From Candidatus Coproplasma stercoripullorum (lineage in GTDB: Bacteria; Bacillota; Clostridia; Christensenellales; Borkfalkiaceae): a stretch of DNA of 37,032 nucleotides. Positions within the stretch are counted from its first letter, which is position 1. Each line of letters begins with the position of its first letter. Made by a program: the position numbers and the translations under genes. The stretch covers positions 1 to 37,032 of the forward strand of contig DVHB01000129.1 of assembly GCA_018712405.1 (NCBI GenBank), read 5' to 3'. This document shows positions 15,038 to 22,632 of this stretch, one piece after another. The notes beneath the pieces are model-generated. The model had not been told where the DNA came from. It ran no database searches and saw nothing but the letters and a program-made list of their open reading frames with translations.

Positions 15038-17802
15038 TGCGCACCTCCTGTGATATCAAGCACCGCGTCGTAGTTGGCGGCGGCAAACAGCGCCGCATAG
15101 GTGCATAGGAAGTTGGAGTTGGTGGCTCCGGTATGCAGCGCGCCGTCTGCACTTTCGTCAAACTCGCCGTCCGGCGAAAGACCGTTTTCAGAAAGTATTG
15201 AAAGTAATCCGTCGGCGTTTTTGCCTATGAACAGCGAGCCGTCAAGCACGTCTTGGTTCATCAAATCTCCGTAATTCTGGTCTGGCATGACGGATGATCC
15301 GTTCGCAACTATCACAAAGTCGGTAACAATGCCGCCCTCGCCTACGGTCACAGAAATTTCAAACTGTCCCCAGATGAGTCCGTTTGCATTGCTCGCAATG
15401 GTGTAAATAACATTGTTGCCTTCAACGGTTACAGAAGTGTTATCGATGTCAACGTATTGCGTGTACTGATATTCTGCCTGCTGTTCTTCGTCGGCAATCT
15501 CAAGCGCCAGCTCATAGTTTGCCGAGGCAAACAGCGCCGCATAGGTGCACAGGAAGTTAGAATACGTCGCACCCGTTGCAAGCGTCCCGTCGATATCATC
15601 TGTGGTAAAGCCGCTGTCTGCGCCGCCCAAAAGTGCAAGAAGCTCGTCGGTATTTTTGCCAATATACAGGCTGCCGTTTTTAACTTCTTCGGGCATTTTA
15701 TCAATAAATCTGTCGGAGGTGGAGCCGTTGGTTGCTATTTCGTAATCAGAGATAACACCACCCTCACCCACAGTGATATTTATTGTGAACGCCTGCGCAT
15801 GACCGTATGAAGTGGTCACGACTGAGTAATTCACATTGTTGCCGCTCTTTGTTACAGAGGTGCCGTCTATATCTATATACTGGGTATACAGATATTCCTT
15901 TGTCGGTTCCTCGGGCTCCTCTGGCTCTTCGGGTTCCTCAGGCGTGCCGGGTTCGGCGTTTTCAAGCGCCAGCTCATAGTTGGCGGCCGCAAACAGCGCC
16001 GCATAGGTGCAGAGCGAGTTTGAGCGGGTCGCGCCCGTCGTCAGCTGGTCGTCCACATCGCCGAACGTACCGTCGTCGTTGAGAGGAATGAGCGCCAAAA
16101 TCTCGTCGGCGTCTTTTCCGATAAACAGCGAGCCGTCCTTAATATTTTGCGGCATCTGATTTATATAGCTATCGGAGGTTGAGCCGTTTATTTCGATTTC
16201 GTAAGCAGAGATAACTCCGCCCTCGCTTACTGTGATGTTTATAGTGAACGCCTGCGCGGGAGCGTATGCCGTGGTAACTATTCTGTAGTTTACGTTGTTT
16301 CCGTCCGCAGTGAACGTTGTCAGGTAGCCGTTTATATAATCGGTATACTGATATCCCGCAAGCGGATCGGGGGTGCTGTCGGCCGAAAGTTCGTTTCTCA
16401 CGAAAGTCAGCGCCGTATTTATTGCTCCTGCTATTGCCGTGAGCGACATCGTCGCGCCCGTTCCCGTCCATGCCGAAACATCTTCGCCCTCGGCAAAGTC
16501 ACCTTCAAACTGCGATAAAACGTCGTCGTTGTTCACCCGGTTAATATATGACTGGCCGGAGTTGCTGTCTATCACCACTCTGTCTACGCCCTTTACCGAA
16601 CCTTCGTCCATAACTACGACTACCCAGCAGGTGACCGTTCCGCCCGAAAAACCGCCCGTTCCCGTCGCGTTCACAAGGTAGTTTCCGTCATCCTCAATGT
16701 AGTAGGCACTGTTTATACTGCCGCCCGTATATTCTGTTTCAAAGCCGCCGCGCACGGTGATGTCTATCGTGAACGCGCCCGCTCTGCCGTAGCTCGTCGT
16801 CACTACGGTGTAGTCAATGGAATCTTCGTTGACTGTGGCCGTTGTCTGGCCGAGGTCTATATACTGCGTATAGTCGAGTTCTGCACCTTCGGAAACGGCC
16901 GCGCCGCCCTTTATTTCGTCATAGTTGGCAAGCGCAAACAGCGCGGCGTAAGCGCCGAGGAAGTTGGAATAGGTCGCGCCCGTCGCGAGCGAACTGTCTA
17001 TTGTGTCGACGGTGAAACCCTCTTCGGAGAATACTTCAAGTATTCCCTGCTCATCCTTGCCCTCAAAGAGGGAGCCGTCCAGCACCGAACCGTTCATAAG
17101 GTCGCCGTAGTCCTGTTCGGGCATCTGCGAAGAGCCGTTCTGCGTTATGATATAATCGGTGATAACGCCGCCCTCGCCGACTGTCACAGAGATAATAAAC
17201 TGTCCCCATATCAGCCCGTTTGCATTGCTTGCGATTGTGAATACGACGTTATTGCCGTCGACTTCATATGAGGTGTTCTCAAGGTCGATAAACTTGGTGC
17301 GCACAAAGTCTGTGTCTCCTGCAAGCGCCGTGTCATAGTTTGCCGCTGCAAACAGCGCGGCGTAGGCGCACAAAAAGTTGGAGTTGGTCGCGCCCGTGTG
17401 CAATTCGTCGCCGAGGTTTCCCGTGGTAAATTCGCCGTCAAAGTTCAAAAGGGAGCGTATCTGGCTCTCGGTCTTGCGCACAAACAGCGATCCGTCTTTT
17501 ACTTCTTCTGCCATGGAGTCGCCAAAGCCGGCGGTGGAGCCGTCAGTAATTATTTCATAGCTGCCTATGTTGTGCTCGTCAACGCCGACTTCCGTCGCCG
17601 TAACTTCCCTGCCGTATATGTTGTTCAGCACTCTCTGCAGCCTCTCGGCGTCGGATACGTAGAACAGGCTGTTGCATATAGTGAGCAGTATGCCCGATAT
17701 GAGCACTATGGCAAGGAGCACGGCTATGCATTTGAAGGAGGTACTCTTAAAAAAGCCCTTAACGGTAAACGGCTTCTTTTCTTTTACTTTCTCTTCGCTC
17801 AT
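15034..17802 (-). CDS. rnfG: Giant RnfG with six FMN-binding domains
   Basis: RnfG normally has about 200 residues, one TM helix and one covalently bound FMN. This protein has 922 residues. One TM helix (about 23-47) anchors a long extracytoplasmic chain with six FMN-binding domains, each ending in a TGAT flavinylation motif; the acceptor threonines would be 139, 277, 451, 592, 746 and 894. Domains 2 and 6 share NANGLIWGQF and QxYGDLMN; 4 and 5 share AFTINITV and NGSTSD; domain 1 lacks the N-terminal part. Domain 3 (about 375-470) is closest to ordinary RnfG (GTGGFSGGTVTCWVVVVMD, then GTGATMS). A Pro-Glu linker (PEEP repeats, 621-633) separates domains 4 and 5. It lies exactly in the rnfG slot, overlapping rnfD and rnfE by 4 nt each, with AAGGAGG upstream. 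FMN loading is inferred from the motif and the nearby apbE. Confidence 0.92.
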   Translation of the reverse strand: MSEEKVKEKKPFTVKGFFKSTSFKCIAVLLAIVLISGILLTICNSLFYVSDAERLQRVLNNIYGREVTATEVGVDEHNIGSYEIITDGSTAGFGDSMAEEVKDGSLFVRKTESQIRSLLNFDGEFTTGNLGDELHTGATNSNFLCAYAALFAAANYDTALAGDTDFVRTKFIDLENTSYEVDGNNVVFTIASNANGLIWGQFIISVTVGEGGVITDYIITQNGSSQMPEQDYGDLMNGSVLDGSLFEGKDEQGILEVFSEEGFTVDTIDSSLATGATYSNFLGAYAALFALANYDEIKGGAAVSEGAELDYTQYIDLGQTTATVNEDSIDYTVVTTSYGRAGAFTIDITVRGGFETEYTGGSINSAYYIEDDGNYLVNATGTGGFSGGTVTCWVVVVMDEGSVKGVDRVVIDSNSGQSYINRVNNDDVLSQFEGDFAEGEDVSAWTGTGATMSLTAIAGAINTALTFVRNELSADSTPDPLAGYQYTDYINGYLTTFTADGNNVNYRIVTTAYAPAQAFTINITVSEGGVISAYEIEINGSTSDSYINQMPQNIKDGSLFIGKDADEILALIPLNDDGTFGDVDDQLTTGATRSNSLCTYAALFAAANYELALENAEPGTPEEPEEPEEPEEPTKEYLYTQYIDIDGTSVTKSGNNVNYSVVTTSYGHAQAFTINITVGEGGVISDYEIATNGSTSDRFIDKMPEEVKNGSLYIGKNTDELLALLGGADSGFTTDDIDGTLATGATYSNFLCTYAALFASANYELALEIADEEQQAEYQYTQYVDIDNTSVTVEGNNVIYTIASNANGLIWGQFEISVTVGEGGIVTDFVIVANGSSVMPDQNYGDLMNQDVLDGSLFIGKNADGLLSILSENGLSPDGEFDESADGALHTGATNSNFLCTYAALFAAANYDAVLDITGGAQ

Positions 17803-18944
17803 TTGTCGCCGCCCTCCTTATTCTTTTTTTCCTTTACGTATCCGAACGGCCTGCGCCTTATAAAGTTGTCCAAAAGGGGCACAATAAGGTTCATTATTAT
17901 TATCACGAATGACGTGACTTCAAGGTGCGTAAAGTGCCTTAAAACTGCGACAAGCAGGCCGCCGACGGCGTAATAAACTATCTGCGCATACAGCCCTTTG
18001 GGCGAAGTTACATAGTCGGTCATCATAAATATGCCGCCGAACATCACTCCGCCTGAGAGGATGGAGGGCAAAAAGTATGCAAAGTCGCCGTTTAAAGCTA
18101 CCGTCATCAGCCCTGTGACTGCGAGGAACAGCAGCGGCTGCCACCATTTTATCACGCGCCTTATAACTAAGTACAGATATCCAACGATAAGCGCAAGTTT
18201 GCACGTCTCGCCTATGCAGCCCGAAAGTCCCGTTCCGAGGAAGAGATCCAGAAGCGACATTGCTCCGGGATTGCCGTTCATGAGTCCGCCCGTGAGGTAG
18301 GTAGAGCCCGAGGCAAGCGTCCCGCCGTCAATCGGTCCGAAGTGCGCGGCGGTGTAGGTAGTCACCGCGGTGAAGGATATCATCATGAACACCCTGCCCA
18401 CCGCGGCGGGGTTTGCAATGTTCCTGCCCGTGCCGCCGAATACCATTTTAACTATGACTATGGCAAACACCGCTCCTATCGCCGCCTCGTACCAGTGAAC
18501 GGAAGGGGGGAGTATGAGCGCGAGAATGAGTCCCGTAACAACCGATGTGAAGTCGAACTGTATAGCCCAGTTTTTGCACACCGCGCCCGATTTTGCAAAC
18601 GCCGCTCTTCGCAGTTCTGCGCGCTTTGCCTTTAATTGTGCGGCCGCCCCGTCAAAGGCCTGTCCGCTCTTTTTAAGTTCTTTAACCTTTTTTACAAGCG
18701 CCTTCGTGTCCTTGTTTGCAAAGCGCACGTTGAGCCCGCCCTTTGCTATAAAGAAGTACACAAACTCCGCAAGCACGGCAAACGCCATGCACGTTATCTC
18801 AAGGATGAATGCGTCCAAAAGGAAGTACACTATGCCGCAGATCGCCGCGGGCAGCAATGCTATTATAACGTCAAGCATTATGCCCCTTGTAGTGCGCCTC
18901 GACTTAACGTGGGGAGATGTGGATATTACTATGCTGTTGTCCAT
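17799..18944 (-). CDS. rnfD: Rnf complex subunit RnfD with a charged insertion
   Basis: A 381-residue membrane protein of the NqrB/RnfD family, normally carrying a covalent FMN. Family blocks are SPHVKSRRTTRGIMLDV (10-26), TSVVTGLILALILPPSVHWY (133-152), FGGTGRNIANPAAVGRVF (169-186) and the late MTDYVTSPKG. The flavin-acceptor region reads SGST (212-215) where most relatives have SGAT, so Thr215 is the likely site. Between the second and third helices there is a lysine-rich insertion of about 50 residues (about 70-122) not seen in ordinary RnfD. The ATG at 18944 shares one base with the rnfC stop (TGATG), with GGAGG just upstream; the open frame to 19055 overlaps rnfC and is not used. Confidence 0.93.
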   Translation of the reverse strand: MDNSIVISTSPHVKSRRTTRGIMLDVIIALLPAAICGIVYFLLDAFILEITCMAFAVLAEFVYFFIAKGGLNVRFANKDTKALVKKVKELKKSGQAFDGAAAQLKAKRAELRRAAFAKSGAVCKNWAIQFDFTSVVTGLILALILPPSVHWYEAAIGAVFAIVIVKMVFGGTGRNIANPAAVGRVFMMISFTAVTTYTAAHFGPIDGGTLASGSTYLTGGLMNGNPGAMSLLDLFLGTGLSGCIGETCKLALIVGYLYLVIRRVIKWWQPLLFLAVTGLMTVALNGDFAYFLPSILSGGVMFGGIFMMTDYVTSPKGLYAQIVYYAVGGLLVAVLRHFTHLEVTSFVIIIMNLIVPLLDNFIRRRPFGYVKEKKNKEGGDK

Positions 18945-20251
18945 CAGTTGCCTCCTTTTTCGCGAGCGCGCACGGCGGCCTTGGTGTTTCTTATGGCCTG
19001 GATGAGCGGCCTCTTCGCGGGGCACACATATTCGCACACTCCGCACTCTATGCAATACATCGCCCCGCCGAGTTTCACCGCGTTGTCGATGTCACCTGCG
19101 GAGGAGTAGAACGCCGTGTTCATCGGCATCAGGTGCATGGGGCAGTGGTCTGCGCACAGCCCGCAGTTTAAACAGGGAGTGGGCGCCTCTGCGGCGGCCT
19201 CCTTTTCGGTGAGCAGCAGTATTCCGCTCGTCGTCTTTTTAACATAGTTGTCGTAGCTCTTTATGGCAACGCCCGTCATCGGCCCGCCCAAAACTACTTT
19301 CTTGGGCGCTGAGGCTTCGCCGCCGCAACTCTCTATAATATAGCTTATCGGCGTTCCTACGGGCACTTTCACGTTGAGCGGATTTTTGACCGCCCTGCCC
19401 GAAACGGTGAGTATGGCGTCTGTGTACGGTTTGCCCTGCTCTATTGCCTCGCATACGGCAAGACATGTGGCAACGTTGTTGACGATCACGCCTGCGTCTG
19501 CGGGGAGTTGTCCGAATTTCACCTTCCTGCCCGTCGCAACGTAAATAAGTTGCTTTTCGCCGCCCATCGGGTACTTTTTCTTAAGCGTAACCACCTGTAT
19601 GTCGTCATATTTTTCAAATTCGGCGATGGCGTCGGGCTTGTTTACCTCTATGCCCATAAGTATTTTCGGGGCTCCCAGCGCCTTGGCGATATATCTTGCG
19701 CCGCGCACAATTTCGTCGGTGTTCTCTATCATTATGCGGTAGTCGCAGGTGAGGTAGGGCTCGCACTCCGCGCCGTTTATAATAAGCGTGTCCACGGGCG
19801 CCTTTGGTTGCAGTTTTACGGCGGTGGGAAAGCCCGCGCCGCCAAGGCCCACAATGCCGGCGTCGCGCACGCGCGCCACTATCTCTTCGGCCGTCGGATC
19901 GGTCAAAGGGGGAAGATGCTGCTCTCGGCCCTCTCCGTCGCCTTCAATTACAACATATGTGTCCCTGCAGCCGCATTCGTTTTCCAGTTCGGCTATTTTT
20001 GTGACTTTTCCGCTTATGCTTGCAAACACGTTCGAAGAAACTTCGCCGTCTGCCCGTCCAATCAGCTGGCCGCGCGCCACGACGTCGCCGACTTCAACGC
20101 ACGGTATAGCGGGCCTTCCGACCGACTGTTTCATTGCAACGGCAACTTCGGTCGGGGCAGGCAGTTCTGCCACGCGCGCAGCCTTTGCAAGCGGCTTTTC
20201 GTCGGGTATATGCACTCCGCCGAAAAGCATTCTGCCTTTCACTGCTTTCAA
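18944..20251 (-). CDS. rnfC: Rnf complex subunit RnfC, NADH-binding iron-sulfur flavoprotein
   Basis: A 435-residue peripheral cytoplasmic subunit where NAD+ is reduced. VGLGGAGFPTAVKL (about 134-147) and IINGAECEPYLTCDYR (about 156-171) are the FMN/NAD(H)-binding signatures shared with NuoF and NqrF-independent RnfC proteins. Two [4Fe-4S] motifs near the C-terminus are CLNCGLCADHCP and CIECGVCEYVCP. The N-terminal FGGVHIPDEKPLA is typical of RnfC. The start is a TTG at 20251, chosen because a perfect AAGGAGG lies 6 nt upstream (20258-20264); the next in-frame ATG is seven codons later. It follows the Gx transporter gene by 74 nt. Confidence 0.94.
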   Translation of the reverse strand: MKAVKGRMLFGGVHIPDEKPLAKAARVAELPAPTEVAVAMKQSVGRPAIPCVEVGDVVARGQLIGRADGEVSSNVFASISGKVTKIAELENECGCRDTYVVIEGDGEGREQHLPPLTDPTAEEIVARVRDAGIVGLGGAGFPTAVKLQPKAPVDTLIINGAECEPYLTCDYRIMIENTDEIVRGARYIAKALGAPKILMGIEVNKPDAIAEFEKYDDIQVVTLKKKYPMGGEKQLIYVATGRKVKFGQLPADAGVIVNNVATCLAVCEAIEQGKPYTDAILTVSGRAVKNPLNVKVPVGTPISYIIESCGGEASAPKKVVLGGPMTGVAIKSYDNYVKKTTSGILLLTEKEAAAEAPTPCLNCGLCADHCPMHLMPMNTAFYSSAGDIDNAVKLGGAMYCIECGVCEYVCPAKRPLIQAIRNTKAAVRAREKGGN

Positions 20252-20325
20252 TTTCTACCTCCTTGGTCCTGCACGGTTTTATTATTTAAAACATGTGCAT
20301 GATGCGTATTAAAACCTTACTTTTC

Positions 20326-20919
20326 TTAGTCTGAATTATTTTGATTATCTGTAATGTCGCGCCCCGCGCGGGCGCCGTCTTCCGCCTTTGGCAAATTGTA
20401 TGCCGCGCGCACAAATACGCTCTCCGGCACTTTTTTGAATATTATAGTGACGACCGCCCCGACTATCGCGCCCGAAAGCACGCCGATCAGCGCAAGGTAG
20501 GGCATATACGAAAACATCAGCGACGTCCCTGTGACGAGCACGAACACCGCATTCTGCACGATGTTGTGCAACACCGCCGCGGCCACGCTCACAGCCAGAA
20601 CGCTCACGCGCGGATAGGCGATATATATGAGTATTGCCGAAAGAGCAAGCGAAATTACGCCGCCCGTAAGGCTGTACAACAGCATTGATACATTGCCCGC
20701 AAACAGCGAACCGAGCACCGTGCGCACGGCCACCACAACGAGCGCCTCGATCGGTCCGTACAATATCAGCGCCGCCAGCGAAAATATGTTGGCGAGGCCC
20801 ATCTTCGCCCCCGGCACAAACAGCGGGGGGAATTGATTTTCAATTATGAACACAATGAGCCCCAGCGCCGAAAACAGCGCAAGCATTGCTATCTTTTTTG
20901 CGGGGAAACGGCTTTTCAT
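20326..20919 (-). CDS. Gx transporter family protein (heptaprenyl diphosphate synthase component I-like)
   Basis: A 197-residue membrane protein with five to six TM helices of the Gx transporter family, also named heptaprenyl diphosphate synthase component I from an old assignment. FVPGAKMGLANIFSLAAL (about 36-53) and VRTVLGSLFAGN (about 64-76) are the conserved blocks. The fold resembles ECF S components, so uptake of a small molecule is plausible; in Clostridia it is often found beside rnf, apbE and NusG-II genes. As first gene of this Rnf operon it may supply a flavin precursor or another cofactor, which is inference. I choose the ATG at 20919 over the TTG two codons upstream because of the promoter position. 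The C-terminus is hydrophilic. No Shine-Dalgarno. Confidence 0.85.
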   Translation of the reverse strand: MKSRFPAKKIAMLALFSALGLIVFIIENQFPPLFVPGAKMGLANIFSLAALILYGPIEALVVVAVRTVLGSLFAGNVSMLLYSLTGGVISLALSAILIYIAYPRVSVLAVSVAAAVLHNIVQNAVFVLVTGTSLMFSYMPYLALIGVLSGAIVGAVVTIIFKKVPESVFVRAAYNLPKAEDGARAGRDITDNQNNSD

Positions 20920-20927
20920 ATGCAAAC

Positions 20928-20956
20928 ATTATAAAACATTTCGTCCGTTTAGTAAA
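20928..20956 (-). promoter_or_regulatory. Promoter of the Gx-rnfCDGEAB operon, predicted leaderless
   Basis: On the minus strand TTTACT (20956-20951) and a perfect TATAAT (20933-20928) with a 17-bp spacer. The first ATG is at 20919, 8 nt after the -10 box, so the leader is 0-3 nt. All later genes of the operon have strong Shine-Dalgarno sites, unlike this first gene. Confidence 0.65.
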
Positions 20957-21037
20957 TTATTTCCAGCGCAGTTTTTTCGGCGGACGGCTAATTTTTTTGA
21001 ACCTGCCGATATATTTTTTTCCTGCGCACGTTTTAAT

Positions 21038-21075
21038 GCAAAAATGCGGTCCGCAACAGGCATGCGGTCCGCATT
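21038..21075 (-). terminator. Terminator of the secreted-protein gene
   Basis: On the minus strand a 13-bp stem with one central mismatch (21075-21063 with 21055-21043, 7-nt loop) runs into five T (21042-21038). It lies 18 nt after the stop codon at 21094 and separates this gene from the rnf operon. Confidence 0.8.
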
Positions 21076-21093
21076 GTAAGCGTTCTTCAGATT

Positions 21094-22143
21094 TCAATCG
21101 GCGTTTCTCAGCCTGAACGAATAGATGTGTTCCAGTTTTTCGCGAACGAACGCGCCGTATTTTACGCTCGCCGATTCAAACAGTACGTATATCCTGTCCC
21201 CGTCCGAGCACATTCCCTCGCTCATGCTCGGTATTTCGTAGTCGGATAAAAGATTTGCGCTGTCGAGGAAGTATACGTCGTACTCTGTTCCGTTTATCGT
21301 TATGGCGTCGTCGCTGTGCGCGGTGGAGGATGTGCTGAAAGAATATGTGAGTATGTGCGAGTTGTGCAGGCCGTAGCTCTGCGAAAGAATTATCTTCGAG
21401 CCGTCCTCGCTCATCGCCATACCCTGAATTTTTCCGGTTATACTGAATATCCTGCTCGGTGCCGTGGGGGTGGAGGTGGTCGCCGAATAGCGCAGTATGA
21501 TCGCAGTGTTTTCGTCGCCCGCGGGAGTGGTAAAGCGGTGACTCATATCCGTCTCGTAGTTGCCGGCGCGGTAAAATTCACCCACATACAGATAGCCGGA
21601 GCGGTAATAGCAGAACGAGGCGTTGCAGTTTGCATTCCATGAGTTGGTAATCTCCACGGCGCCGTTATCTTCGGCCGCGCTCATCACCTCCGAATAGCTC
21701 AGAACATAAATCTTTCCGCCCGATGCTATCCACACCCTGCTCGTTCCGTTGCTCGCAACGCCGCCCGCATGTCCGGTGTATGCCGATCCGTCGTCAAGCG
21801 TAACGGTGACATAGCCGGTCACGGCTCCGTCTTCCAGAACGTAAATGCGGGAGGGACTGCCGTCGTTCATGTATCCGCTTATAAACATCACGTCGCCGTC
21901 GGCGCTGTTGCCCAGGCCCTGCGGAATGAATCCCTCGTCCAGCGCAGGGATTTCGGTCTCCTGTCTGAACCTTCTTTCAAAGTCAGGGTATCTGTCGCCA
22001 AGATACCACACCATAAGGAATACGCCTAAAGCCGCAACAACGCTTGCGATCACAGCAAAAACCGTTACTATCTTTCTTGTCTTTGCGGGCGCGCCGGCGC
22101 CTGCCGCCGCATCTCTTGCGGCATTTTTTTTCTGCTTATCCAA
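21094..22143 (-). CDS. Membrane-anchored extracytoplasmic protein, possibly beta-propeller, function unknown
   Basis: A 349-residue protein that I do not recognise. A short basic N-terminus is followed by one TM helix (about 25-47, IVTVFAVIASVVAALGVFLMVWYL) and a 300-residue outer domain. The outer part has repeated short beta-strand units typical of a propeller or similar all-beta fold: EGFIPQGLG, then MFISGYMNDGSPSRIYVLE, HAGGVASNGTSRVWIASGGKIYVLS, YVGEFYRAG, GMAMSEDGSKIILSQSYGL, and EGMCSDGDRIYVLFESA. I place the start at a TTG (22143) because GGAG lies 6 nt upstream; another in-frame TTG at 22155 overlaps that GGAG. Good promoter upstream, own terminator downstream, so it is monocistronic. 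A sensor, surface-binding or lactonase-like role is possible; none is supported by a motif. Confidence 0.7.
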   Translation of the reverse strand: MDKQKKNAARDAAAGAGAPAKTRKIVTVFAVIASVVAALGVFLMVWYLGDRYPDFERRFRQETEIPALDEGFIPQGLGNSADGDVMFISGYMNDGSPSRIYVLEDGAVTGYVTVTLDDGSAYTGHAGGVASNGTSRVWIASGGKIYVLSYSEVMSAAEDNGAVEITNSWNANCNASFCYYRSGYLYVGEFYRAGNYETDMSHRFTTPAGDENTAIILRYSATTSTPTAPSRIFSITGKIQGMAMSEDGSKIILSQSYGLHNSHILTYSFSTSSTAHSDDAITINGTEYDVYFLDSANLLSDYEIPSMSEGMCSDGDRIYVLFESASVKYGAFVREKLEHIYSFRLRNAD

Positions 22144-22174
22144 TTTTAACTCCAAAAAATATCAGGTCCTGTTT

Positions 22175-22203
22175 AGTTTAGCAGATTTTGCGCGCAAAGG
22201 CAA
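22175..22203 (-). promoter_or_regulatory. Promoter of the secreted-protein gene
   Basis: On the minus strand TTGCCT (22203-22198) and TAAACT (22180-22175) with a 17-bp spacer. The -35 hexamer equals that of apbE. The predicted leader of about 25 nt contains the GGAG used by the TTG start. Confidence 0.5.
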
Positions 22204-22268
22204 TACATTTTATAAAATTTGTAAAAAGTCGGACAGCGTACCGCAAAATAAGGACGCGCCTGTCGCGC

Positions 22269-22631
22269 CTACTGCCCGAATATTCCCCGCAGAATGAGGC
22301 CGAAAACAAATGTCGCCACGGCGCCCAACAACGCCAGCCATATCTTGAACATTACGTCCCGCCGCCGCTGCGCCTTTGTCCGTCTGTATGCAAATCCGCT
22401 CTCTTTAAGCGTTATAACATACATTCTTTCGCCCTTCCGCTCGGAGGTGATAAGGTCGAAGTACCCGTCCACATGCAGCGCAAACAGCATATCGTCCAGC
22501 CCCTCGCCCGTAAAGTCCGCCTTTTTGGGCAACAGCGAAAGTATGTCGGTCCGAGATATAAGGCAGCAGTCGGTGCCGTCGCACAGCTCGTACACGGCCG
22601 ACATGACCATATTTTCCCTGCGCGACAGCAT
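22269..22631 (-). CDS. Winged-helix-like protein with C-terminal TM helix (second of a tandem pair)
   Basis: A 120-residue protein of unknown function. Residues 1-75 look like a small helical plus wing domain: SRRENMVMSAVYEL, then LDDMLFALHVDGYFDLITSE, then GERMYVITLKESGFAY. A C-terminal TM helix (about 95-117, MFKIWLALLGAVATFVFGLIL) follows a basic QRRRD stretch. The same plan, including the GY-D motif and the Y-V-x-L-x-x-G strand, is found in the gene just upstream, so the two look like diverged tandem duplicates. The start at 22631 sits in TGAGATG right after the upstream stop codon, implying coupled translation; ATG codons 7 and 9 codons later are alternatives. Possibly a membrane-tethered regulator; that is inference. 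Confidence 0.65.
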   Translation of the reverse strand: MLSRRENMVMSAVYELCDGTDCCLISRTDILSLLPKKADFTGEGLDDMLFALHVDGYFDLITSERKGERMYVITLKESGFAYRRTKAQRRRDVMFKIWLALLGAVATFVFGLILRGIFGQ

Positions 22632-22632
22632 C

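Noticed and set aside
15891-15950. Short tandem repeat encoding PEEPEEPEEPEEP
   Set aside because: It is an in-frame Pro-Glu linker between domains 4 and 5 of RnfG, not an independent repeat or CRISPR array.
18942-19055. N-terminally extended start for rnfD at 19055
   Set aside because: The extension overlaps rnfC in another frame, and the ATG at 18944 has GGAGG and the conserved RnfD N-terminus.
19508-20302. Plus-strand open frame (264 codons) opposite rnfC
   Set aside because: It mirrors the rnfC coding sequence; the product is rich in Arg, His, Cys and Tyr without domains, as expected for an antisense shadow.
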